64,000 nt of DNA from the NCBI RefSeq assembly GCF_026745355.1, contig NC_079208.1, positions 14,989,417 through 15,053,416 on the forward strand, written 5' to 3'. This DNA is from Beta vulgaris subsp. vulgaris (Eukaryota > Streptophyta > Magnoliopsida > Caryophyllales > Amaranthaceae). Below the pieces are notes generated by a model. It saw nothing but the letters and a program-made list of their open reading frames with translations. It searched no databases and was not told where the DNA came from. Made by a program: the position numbers and the translations under genes. Shown here one piece after another: positions 37,401 through 49,400 of this stretch (position 1 is the first letter of the stretch; every line of letters starts with the position of its first letter).

Positions 37401-40400
37401 CGTTTTCTCATTTCATGAGCCCGATTGTTAATATTAGTATATGATCACTATTTTCTTAGAGGGACTTGCTTAGAGCATTGGACTCTTCAGTCATAGAAGA
37501 GGAAAGTGAGAGAACTGAAATGATGGTTTCTTCAAAATCTGATCTATTTGCTAGCAATGATACTGTGCAACTATCTTTACTTAAAATATTGTGTAATAAT
37601 CAATGCTTCACATGTTGGGAGGTAAGACTGAAATTAAGATTTTTTCTAACAAAGCTCATGTGCCTTTTCAGCTAAGGTCTACTAAAGAGGTAATCATAGT
37701 AAAAAAAAAAATGAAAAAACATGAAGCATACATCAAGTAATATTGCATATTCTCACTCCAAAAAATTAACATTGCATATGAAATTTGCTCAAACCTTTTC
37801 AATTTGGCTTACATCAGTAGCTTTTACTAAACGAAAGTGCAGAGCTTCACTTTTATGAGACCTGCTCAAATATGATAATAAGTGTTAACATATCATTGCT
37901 TATGAACTATATAGATTATAGGTATACACAAGTAACACAACTCTGATTTTTTGTTATAGAAGTAAGTGTCTATTTTATTTAATTTCTTTTCCTTAAAACT
38001 TATCATATCATTCTTTTGTTTGTCTTTTTTTACTGGTTTACTAAACGTTATCCTGAAATTTCCTACTAACGCCCTGTATAAATACATATATATGTATTTG
38101 TGTATTATAATATTTTCACTCACTCATTCCTTTTACATCCCCCCCTCCATTCCTCCTCACCTCTTCCATTCCCTCTCATCTTTCACACTCTCTATCTCAT
38201 CCCTTCTATTTCCTCCACTGAAGGACTACGAGATTTTAAAAAATTCCGACAAGTTCATGTTTTCCCATGACTTCAAGTTATTTTACCTTCCCGTTAAATA
38301 TTACGGGAAAATGCTAATGTAATTAATTTTTTTTCAAATGAAACTGGTAGAATGTCTTAAACATGACACTTCGAAAAACTTAGCACGGGGGTCTCGCTGC
38401 ATAGGGTTTAGTGTAATCATTTTTTGTTCCAGTCTCTATTTTGGCCGATTTTATTTAGCTTTATTAGAACATCTCATAGTAGAGTAAAATTTACTAGAAA
38501 TCGACTTAAAAATGCCGAAAAAGTACCTAGGCGTCTAAAATAGGCATCCAACCGCAGGAACAGGCACCTAAAATAGTCGCCAAAACCTGTGGTCAGGCGC
38601 CTAAAATAGGCGCATGTACCTGTGGTTGGGCGCCTATTTTAGGCGCTTGTTCCTATGGTTAAGCACCTATTTTAGGCGTCTGACCTCAGGTTCGGGCGCC
38701 TTAAATAGGCGCCTGATCACTTTTTCGGCATTTTCAGTTTTCAGTGTTTTCAATTTTTGAAAATGTTGCACGTATTTTAAACGGAAAGGTTGTCGGAGGA
38801 GTTGCCGAAGGAGTGGCGGCGTGATGATGTCATTTAACCTCCTTCAATATGTGATGAGGGAGAGTAACCAGAAAATTGGCCAGAAAAGTGGCCTGAGAAG
38901 TCCTTGGATGATGATATAGTGTGAGGAAGTATGGGAGTGAGGACTTGAGGATGTATGAGAGTGGGAGAGTGAAAGAAAGTGAGAAAAATGTATATAAGTA
39001 TAAATACATATGAAGTACTATTTATAAAAGACGTTAGTAGGAAAAAGAAGGGCGTCATTTAGCAAAATCCTTTTTTATCATACAATGCGATTTTGTTATA
39101 TGTATGTACTTAATTTTATAAACTCGAGTAAAAATGAGCAAAAAAGAATATACCATAACTTCTGTTGAAATTTTAAGAATTGTAGTTTTTTCTCCATATA
39201 GGATAAGATCAATAAACTGAAAGCTTATGGCGCCTGGTTAGATAGACAAGGGAAATAAAAGTAATAGTTTCGAAAACAATCTCTTTGTCAACCTCTCTTC
39301 ACATGTATCAGATGACCCACAAATTAAATATATTGAGATTTTATATGTAAAATAAAGCATCTCTGTTAGATTACGCTACATTTTTTGCAATAGAAGAATA
39401 CTTCATTCGAGGCAACTTGGTATGTTGGACTGAGTCACTCAAATTCAGTCCCTATTACTTGCCAATTCATCAGCTCAACTCACAAAAGTTAGCTCAGCTT
39501 TTTTGTTAGCAGCTAGTTGGTTTGTTATAACTACTTTTCCTGTCATTTCATTCTCTGAATAGTAGGTATAGCTTAGCTATATATATATACTGATGTATGA
39601 GTTCATTTCCCTCTCTAACACTACAACACAACTTATCATTTCTTTCTTTTCTCTAAATGGAGATAATTTTTCTGGCATGTTCATATTCTGTGCTTGTAAA
39701 GAATGTGATTCTGCCCTCAATTACATTACTCACATTTATTATCTTTACTCTTTACAGTGCAGCTGTAGTGTGCTGTAGTGTTTATCTTTTAGTGATCCTA
39801 GAAAGATATTTTCTTTTAGTGATCCTAGGAAGATATTTTGTCTTGTTGTACATGTTCCAAATTTCCAATATAACTTGCTATCTGTTAATAAGTTGTGCTT
39901 AGATTATATACTTGGGGAACATACAAGCATCTGACTTATAATGGTTATAATATGTTCCTTACGGCTTGCACTTGTTTTTATCAGGGCAACATGGACAGTT
40001 ATGATGCATAATGAAACTGAAACAGTTGGTATTGTCCTCTCTTTTATACAATATGTCAAGACTCAGTTTGATTCTTTTATTGCATGTGTGCGTCCTCATA
40101 ATGCTTTATAACTAACTCAAGGAGACCTTAAGAAGATATGTCTTGATCATGGCATTGTACATCAGACAAGCTGCCCTGATACTTCACAAGAAAATGATGT
40201 TGTGGATAGAAAACACATGCATCTCTTGGAAATAGCAAAAGTCTTATAATTTCAATCCAAACTGCCTGTTAAATATTGGGGTGATTGCAAACTCTATGCT
40301 ACTACCTTAGTAATAGGATGCCCCTTACTAGCCTTAACTTGCTTACTCCTTATGAAAAACTTTATAGCCATAAACCTTCCTTTGATCGTTTGAGAGCATT

Positions 40401-43400
40401 TGGATGTTTATGCTTTGTTAACACATCCAAATTAAACTGAACAAAACTTAATGCTAAAGCTTCCCCATCTGTTTTCATTAAATGTTCTCCTACTCAAAAA
40501 TGTTACAGATTTCTCAACCTTAAAACTTTCACCATCACTATATCTAGAGATGTTAATTTTCAATAACATCATTTTTCCTTCCACTTTCACGCACCAACTT
40601 CCACCCCTACTAGTGCCACTAGTATTTTCTTGCTTGCTACTACTACTCGTTCTCTATTATCTTTTAATGATCTTCCTCACATCACTAGTAGAAAAAGTAC
40701 GAGTTCCGTGTCCCCAAGTGTGTCGCACAACAACGAAAACGACGCATAAGTGAATCGGGGCATTAATTTGCGTCCCATGCGAGCTAGAGTGCGATGCAAA
40801 ACATCATTGCACAAGACCATATCACGAGCTATATGCGTCAAACTCTTATGTTGTGCGACACATATATCTCAGATACAAGGATGTGTGTCAGACACTGAGG
40901 CCCATCCAACGTACATCACTACATCCTGGAATAATTGAGCTCCTATCTGCGTCGCGCTACACAAGTGTGCGTTGCAAAAGGGTGATTTGTGTCGGACCCC
41001 TTGGCCCATCCGACACAAATAACTTTTACCTACAATAATGTTTTGCCCCAACGACATTATCATTATCGAGCCCTAAATTACATGCAAATCTAAATCGAAA
41101 TCTTACTCTCTCTCTTGCGACAAACGACCGTCCGCCCTCACACTTGCCGACGCTCCCTCACCCTCGCTGACAACCGTTGCTTCTCCAGCAAAGTTCAACC
41201 CCTCTCCGACAGTTTTTGGTGTTTTTAGATTCGCACTTTCTCTCTCTCATTCTTTTCGATTCTCACTCTCATTCTCTCTCAGTTTTCAGTCACACGCAAA
41301 GGGTATATTCCTTCATCCTCTACTACATCATCTGTTGACTCCTCTACATCATCAGTGATTTCCTCCTTACCGGATCGAACTTTGCCATGGCTTCTCGCTA
41401 GATCGAAAAAAGATAAGGAAGCAAATCTTTTCTTCCGTAATGAAGAAAGACAAAAGATAATAGATCGAGTTCATTGTAAGCATTCTTCAAATTTTATAAT
41501 ATGTTCTTGTCTAATTACTCGTATTCTACTAATCATATGAACTTTTTAATTGGATGCAGGATGATTGGAAAAGGAAATAAAATGAAGGATAGTTTGTTCC
41601 TGGTCGGATGAATGATGCTTTATCACGTGCTTTGTAGAGGAATGATCGTCCTGGGAGTGTGTTAACAGCTGGGTGTAGCATAGGAATTACATCTATTTGG
41701 GGAGATCTTAATCGGAGTAGTACTGCTCGCAAGGGTTTGGGGATGGATGTTGAGGAGATGCAGGCGTTGGAGGCTAGAGTGAGCCAAAGAGTTAGAGAAC
41801 AGACGATGGAAGAGATGAACTCGAAGATAGATGCATTAGTTTAAGAAAGGTTCATGGCTTTTGCGGCACAATTATAGGTATTCAAGTACCAGATCAAACA
41901 AGGGAAAATATGTCGGTCCGAAGTCCTCACACTCCAGTTGCTCCTAGTAGCTATTATTCGAGGGGCAATGATTCATTTGTGAACTTGCAGGTATATATTT
42001 ACTTTATATCTTCCAAAATTATGATATTATGCTTCTAAAATAAATAATTAATGACATGTGGTGCTAGGTGCAACACAAATAGGGTAAATCTACGTCGCAT
42101 CTTGCACCATGTGCGATGTAGATGTCTTGCTCATAGGTTGTTGTTGCGTGCCCATGGAATGTGTGGGGGTGGTTTATTTGCGTCGCATGTTAGTAGGTCT
42201 GCGACGCATATAGTCTATAGATCTACATCGTTTCCCTATCCAACGCAGATCAAGTATTAATCATTTGTGTCGAGACCTGTGCCATCGGACCTATGTCCGA
42301 TGCAAATGGGGGTCCTAGGTACGACGCAAATTGGCAATATTGTAATAGTGCATTTTCCAAACACCTTTCTCTTAATCTTCTGCTACATTTTATAATCAAA
42401 TTTCCGATTCTCAATCTTCACATCCTTCTCCTTCTCCACAACCATCCACTAAATATCCCACTCCTTCACCACCTCCAACTTCTTCTTCTCCTCCTACTTT
42501 TGTTGCTATAATTCCTACCAAGAAACCCACTAGAACTTCCAAACTTCTTGCCTATATATTTGGATGATTATAGATATTCTCTTGGCAAGCATTGGTGTAA
42601 TTTAGCATTATCAATCTTTACTATCATTGCACATAGCTTTGATTGCTTTTGTTTCTGATATCAAAGAACCTCCATCCTATAAACAAGCTTTTCTTCAACT
42701 GAATTGGGTAGAAGCTATGCAGAAGGAGATTCAAGCTTTAAACAATGATCACACATGGTCTGTTACAGCTCTTCCTCTTGGTAATGGTTGTAAATGGGTA
42801 TACGAAGTTAAGCTGAAAGTTGATGGATCCTTAGAATGGTGTAAGGCCATAATAGTTGCTCAACATTGCACTCTAAAATATGGTGTAGACGACTTAGAAG
42901 ATAAGACAATCTCTCATATGTCAAAATTTCTACTATCAAATGTGTCCTTATTGTTGCAGCTAGTAAAGGTTGGTCAATCTTCCAACTAGATGTAAATAAC
43001 GCGTTCTTACATGGTGAACTTCATAAAGAAGTTTATATGAATATTTCTAGTATTCCCAATCCTGACAACAAAGTTTGCAGACTTGCAAAGTCATTTTATG
43101 GCATGAAACAAGCTAGTAGACAATGGTTTTCTAGGCTTCTTATTGAGTTACAAAAGCAAGGCTTTCAACAATCTAAGAATGACTACTCTTTATTTATTAA
43201 ACATCAACGTTCAGACATCACCATAGCAATTGTCTATGTTCATGATGACATCTTGCTCACTGGCATTGATAGAACTAATATTGATACCTTCAAAAGTTAT
43301 CTTCATATGATCTTCAACATTAAGGATTTAGGTCTTGTGCATTATTTTTTAGGGATGAAGATCTCTATTGTTCCTTCAGGGATTATAATGACTCAGAAAA

Positions 43401-46400
43401 AATTTACTCAAAGTTTACTACAAAACAGTGGTTTTGATCTTCCAATGAGTGCTACCACTCCCTTTATACCAAACTTCATCTAGATGCTACTGGAGATATT
43501 GATTTCGAGCCAGAAATTTATAGATGTTTTGGTTTCAAGCATGACTTCCTCACACACACAAGGCCGTATCTTTAATTTGATGTACAGTCTCTGAGCCCGA
43601 TTCATGTGCCAACCTAAACTTCCACGTGTTGATGCTCTTAAACATGTCCTTTGCTATGTATCCTCTACTATAGGTCAGGGTATTTTTCTACAATTACACC
43701 TTATCTCACTTTTCAAGCTTTTTCTGACAGTGATTGAGATGCTTGCCCAAACACTAGAAAATCAATCATAGGTTACGTTCTTCTCATGAGTCAATCTCCC
43801 ATATCTTGAAAGTCCAAGAAACAAGGAACTATCTGTAAAAGCTATTCTAAGCAATGGCATCACCAGCAGTTGAAGTCACGTGACTAGCCAGTTTGCTGAA
43901 TGATTTAGTTGTAGATAAGGTAACTTATTTCATCGTACACTGTGATAATCAATCAAAACTACACATTGCAAAGAATTTAGTCTTCCATGAAAGTACTAAA
44001 CATATATATAGAAGATTGACTATCATTAAACACGTAACAAAGTCATGGAAGGTCTGATCTAACTTTCCTATCTTCCTACTAAATCACAAGTTGTTGATGT
44101 CCTCACCAAGATTTTGTCTGCTCCTCAACATCAAGAACTCATGTCCAAGCTTGGTGTTATTTCTCTCTCCCCAAGGGTACAGGGGGTGTTGGACTCAATC
44201 ACTCAAATTTACTTGCCAGTTCAGCAGCTCAGCTCATAAATGTTAGTTCAACTTGTTTGTTAGTAGCTAGTTAGTTTGTTACAACTAGTTTGCCATATCA
44301 ACAACTTTTCCTTTTATTTTCATTATCTGAATAGTAGTTACAGGTTAATTGTATATGTACTAATGTATGAGCTAATTTCACTCTCCAACAATACACTATA
44401 ACTGATAATTTCTTTCTTCTCTCTAAATGGAGATAATTTCTTTCTCATGTTCGTATTATGTACTACTAAGCATCTGAGTAATATGATCTCAATTGATGAT
44501 TTCACATTATAAGTTTAAGTATAAGTCTCTTAATCTATAAACACAAGAGATGATGTGTGCTCGACTAAAGTGAAGTTGATTGAGCTTTATTGGATCTTGC
44601 TTAGGGGTGCTAAGGTTTGTGGTTTATCATGATGAGCCAAGTTACATGTACATGAATTTTTATGAGGTTCGATTTGTGGTCTTTCTTTATCTAATATTAT
44701 AATTGTAATATCTTTTACATGCTTGGATTTCATGTGTTAGAGAGGTTTAATAGTTGAAACATATAAAAACTTGATAGAAGTTTATCTTACTCTTACCTTA
44801 GAGCACCTACATTGTGGTTCCCTATTTGTAAAAAACTTAAAATAGGAACCTTCCCACCAATAGAGGTATGTTACTTATAATGAAAAAAAAGGGGAACACC
44901 AATAACTAGGAAACCATCCAACAATGGTGGCCTATGATGCGTTGCCACGTGAAAGACAAATTATGGGTGGGGTATGGAAAGTAGAAGAGAGAAAAGGAGG
45001 TGGGGTATGAAAAAGTAGGAGAGAGAATGTAAATGGGGAGGTTAATGAATGAAGGTGTGAAATTGTGAAATGGGAAGGGTAGGTGATAAAGTTAGTAGAA
45101 AGTGATGTGGACGAATGAGATGAAGAGAGAGAAATTATGGGGATGTTAATGAATGTTGATGCTCTTATAAATGGTTTAGTTTGCTTGAGATCAATCGAAT
45201 GGGTAACCTAGGGGATTTTGATAAGTACAAAGTCTAACATCATTTAGCTTCACCTTAGGGTCCATTTTCATGTAATGTTAGACCATTTACGTTGCATTTG
45301 CTTTTTTTACCTTTTAATGCTTTCATGTGTTGTTCGGTCTTTTTATATTATTTAAGGTACTTAGGAATTCCATTGAAGGTCGTGCGGAAGAAGGCACTTG
45401 GATGAGCTCTGAAATGATATATGATGTGCCCAAAACAAATTAGAGTTGAAAAAGACATAAAATAACGCTTTTTATAGTTTTGTGAAATATGACACCTTTT
45501 TTAATATTTTGCTCAGAACTTTTTAAATAAAAATGATCTAGATGGAAATTTGAAACCTGAAGATCTTTTCAATGATACTTACATGCTTCAAATAGAGCTC
45601 CAGATCAAAAGTTACAATTGTGGGAAGTTGAGCTATTTGGAATTGTTGTACTTGCACGTCCATGTGGTATTATGGTCGGCCATGCTACCTGTTTGGTGAA
45701 TTGTTCCAATTCTAGAACAAACGCATGACCGTACGGTTGAGCTCTTGGTTACCGTTTTATTTTCAATCCATAACTTAAGCCAATTTCTTTTATTATTAGC
45801 TTATAATTACGTCTCTAAACTTGATTTTAAAGGAGAGCACAGTTTAATCATAATTAGTTAGTCTAGGATCGGGGTTTTTAAAGAAAAAAAAAACTTGTGG
45901 GATCCAAAACTTGTAATTTCTTCCATTCATTCAAGTATTTATGTTCTTCTTCTATTCTCTTTGTTTTTCTATTATGAAGTTTAACTATTCTTTTCTCGCC
46001 TCCTTATCTATTTCAATTATGCTTTAGTAGTTCTTCTATCTATGGTTAAACAAACTCTTATATGAATTAATGCATAATTGTTCTTGCTTAATTGATTATG
46101 CATATTCCAGTACTAGATTAGGGGTAGTTAGTATTGTTATGATACCATTGTCTTGATCGCAATTGGAGTTGAATTCTGAAGGGTTTGAATATTTCAATTA
46201 AGATAATGACTTTCTCTATTAGAATAAGTAGATTAGATTGCTAGGAATTTGATTGTGATGATGTGCTTAATTTTTCATTCTTGCATGATTTTATGGAGAT
46301 AATTCGGTATGAATGCATGTTTAGGGAAACTATAGAAATTTTATGGCGCTTATCCTCTTGAACATTTAATCTAATTTGATTTGGGGTAGGAATTATTATT

Positions 46401-49400
46401 GTATTGACTCATACTAGTGGGGATATTTTAACTTTAGAACTTTTAGTATTACTTTTATTTCTTTTATTAACTTATTATATAAAAAAATTGTTCTTCTTTA
46501 ATTTTACGTTGTTTAAGAGTTAAACATAAAACAACCTTCTCTCTATGGGATTAATCTTAACTTGCTCTACTACATTAATAATTAGATTTTTTTTTTGTTA
46601 GGTGTACGACACGCTTATCAGAAGGAACACGTTTTTACCATTGTACATGTACCCTTTTGTTGAAGGTCATTCTATCTTTTCATGGGAGTATGATTCCTCA
46701 TGTTAAATATGGGCCTGGGCCGCACCCATCACAAGGAGAGAGAGTCCACTTCACAACACAAAGGAGGTTCCACCTTAAAACCATATGGCTATAAGGGGAG
46801 TAACCCCTTTGCATTATAAAGTGAACCCATCTCTCTTATTTAATCAATGTGGGACACTCACATGTGGTGTGCGCTATACATCATAGCTTCAACACTCCCC
46901 CTCACATGTGAGGTCCCTTTTTCAATTGGCCCAGAGTAATTAACGGTCCCAGTCGTGGGCCTGGCTCTGATACCATGTTAAATATGGGCCTGGGCCGCAC
47001 CCATCACAAGGAGAGAGAGTCCACTTCACAACACAAAGGAGGTTCCACCTTAAAACCATATGGCTATAAGGGGAGTAACCCCTTTGCATTATAAAGTGAA
47101 CCCATCTCTCTTATTTAATCAATGTGGGACACTCACATGTGGTGTTATCACCTCATCGTCGTAATGCCTGATACTCAAACATTAGCCTCGAGGCATTTTC
47201 ACTACCCTTTTTAACCCTGAAATGTCCTTGAACCGATAACGCTCTTTTGGCTAACCTAGCCTCCTCCGTCCCTCAAGGACAATAAGGAGTAGTACATAAT
47301 ATTATTAGTTATAAATCAACTAAGCCTTTTGACCTGATTAGGACATGAGTCCCCTCCATGGATGAACCGGAAGTTAGATTGTCAGCTTGAGTAACGGAAA
47401 ATATATATATATATATATATCAATCTAGTATGATAGGGGCTCGCTATCAATTGTAAGAGTTACATTACACTACTGGAGCTATATCCCCCTAGAGATAAGT
47501 GGAGCATGCATGAAGAATATTTTCCGCTTCTTAGATTTTTTATTCTATCTTATGCGGTTGGACCATCCTGGACTTAAATCAAAGAGTTTGATCATAAAAT
47601 TTATTGTCGCACCTATGACCCAAATATTTTGGAGATAATAATTAATAGATTCCTTTTCGGTAGATAATCATCCTTCCTATAAGCAGCAACATAAAATGAA
47701 GGCAGGACTACTAATAGACTAGCTGAAGATCCAGGCAAAGGATTCTTGATGTGAAAACACAGAAACAAAGGGCTAATCTTTGAATCAAAAAAAGAGTGGA
47801 TTAGAAAAAAGTCTTGTTCTTGGAAGAACTATCTCTTATGTGGTATTGCATAGATCCAAGCAACGAAATATTTCGTCCGCATTTGGAGGGGATCCCTTCA
47901 CCAAGCCACTGCGTATGAGTCGATAGTTCACACTTGTCTTCAACAGGCACATAATTTGTTAATTTATTTTATTTATTCATCCAAAAAGTTTAAATTTTAC
48001 CCCACTCCTTCTCCTAGAGTTACAGGGCTATTTTACCGAGTTCCTTTCAGAAAATGTTCTCGCACCCCTAGGTCACCTCTACCTATCTGCCTCTAAAAGA
48101 ACACCTATTGTTAAAAAGACATTGCTCACTAAACTGCACGTGACATGAGTAAAAGTGTTACTGGAGAGACAAGTGAATGTACCTGTTTTCTGACATATTT
48201 CTCTCAGCTTTCATACTAGTTTTAGATAGAGACTCTAACATGACATTCAATTTGTTGACCTGCAAATGATTTCCAATAAAATTAATAGGGCTATATACTA
48301 ATAAAACAAAACCTTGTGCAAATATTATAGATAAGAACTGAAAATAATAATCTAGAAATATTAACAACCATTAAATATTTAAAATAAATAAGTGAATTCA
48401 CAAATTTTGTTAGTTCACTTTTATTAGATTTTGTATCACTCTCTGCCAATATAATAGTTAAAATTAGGAATTTACCATACTAAATTTTATAATGAACGAC
48501 TATGAGTCTATGACCTTCACCATAATACTACTAGCTTTTTATGCACGCGATACGTGCGATGATATTTTTAATACCCTTCTAAACTACACCACTAAAACTC
48601 TCATAAGCACTGGTCTCATAACAAACGAATTTCCTTGCTTGTTGAACACCAAGTTTGCTAGTGAAATTAGAGCTGCATTCACTTTACACTTGTCTAATCA
48701 GGCTTACTTGTTCAAAGAAAATTTTGATGCACCATCCCCATCTAATAAGCAATGCGTAGAACAACATTTAGCCACCCACCCACCTAACACTAGGGGAAAA
48801 AAAAGGAAGGGCTGCGCAAGAAGGGCTGCGCTTTTTTCAAAACGCAGCCCTACATAACAGAAGGGCTGCGTTTTTGAAAAAAAGCGCAGTCCTTCATTTA
48901 GTAGGGTTGCGCTTGTAAAAAAAAAGCGCAACCCTTCTGACTTAATAGGGCTGCGCTAGTAATAAAAGCGCAGCCCTTTATGGGCTTTTGTATATTAAAA
49001 AAAAAAACTTCACTTGTTTTAAACGCTCAATACACCAAAGTCCAAACCCTAAGTTCTCTCTCCTCCTTCAACCTACCATTTTCTTCTCCCTCAGCCATCC
49101 TCACTCCTCATTCTCCCTCTCTCTCATTCTCTTCTTTCTCTCTCTCCTTCTCGCGAGTTCAGAAGGAGAAGCACACTCAGCCCCGTTTTCGTTCTCATTC
49201 TCTTCTTTCCCTCAACCGTCGCGAGTTCGTCGCCCCTCTCCGTTTCGTCGTTCGTTCGTTTCACCCTCACCCCCATCTCGTCGGTGTTCTCACCAAGTTC
49301 AACTCCGTCGTTGGTTTTCCTAATAAAAGAAGGCGGGTTTGCTGTTCAGAGTTTCTCAAATTGGGCGTGGATTCAGTGGTTTTGAGTAGGCTTAATGTTT

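Larger units (their letters stand above)
39423..44460 (+). mobile_element. Copia-type LTR retrotransposon relic C, split by a CACTA element
   Basis: LTRs of about 260 bp lie at 39423-39690 and 44187-44460; both start TGTTGGACT and share CTCTAAATGGAGATAATTT. The 3' LTR follows a purine tract ending AGGGGG. The inner part lacks gag and protease and starts within integrase (40000-40500), followed after the CACTA insertion by reverse transcriptase (42630-43480) and RNase H traces (43700-44150). It is antisense to the host gene. No 5-bp duplication was recognised at the outer ends. Confidence 0.85.
46610..48115 (-). other. Nuclear plastid DNA (rRNA operon fragment), decayed and rearranged
   Basis: On the minus strand 47320-47156 reads GGGACGGAGGAGGCTAGGTT, then GTTATCGGTTCAAGGAC and AAAATGCCTCGAGGCTAATG; this continues across the TRIM with CTTCAACAAAAGGGTAC. 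The piece 48110-47990 reads GATAGGTAGAGGTGACCTAGG and GGAACTCGGTAAAATAGCCC. These match plastid 23S rRNA at about 80-85 % by eye. In the 23S gene the second piece follows the first, but here it lies upstream, so the fragment is rearranged. Between them, GGACCATCCTGGACTTAAAT (47560) and AATAGATTCCTTTTCGG (47645) resemble plastid rRNA-operon tRNA/spacer sequence. It ends about 70 bp from host exon 48183-48259. Confidence 0.8.

Noticed and set aside
37966..38322. 118-codon hydrophobic plus-strand frame
   Set aside because: It runs through the left arm of a hairpin element and has Ser/Phe/Leu/Ile bias from CT-rich DNA. No homologous motif was recognised.
38525..38720. CRISPR-like array
   Set aside because: Repeats are palindromic, irregularly spaced and alternate in orientation within a plant hairpin element; no cas context is possible in this genome.
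42293..42511. 72-codon frame ending in a Leu run
   Set aside because: It crosses the CACTA right terminus into the Copia linker; the Leu run comes from a CTT/CTC microsatellite-like stretch.
48492..48857. 121-codon plus-strand frame near exon 48183-48259
   Set aside because: It crosses the left terminus of the CACTA element at 48788, so the two halves have different origins. No domain is visible in the first half.
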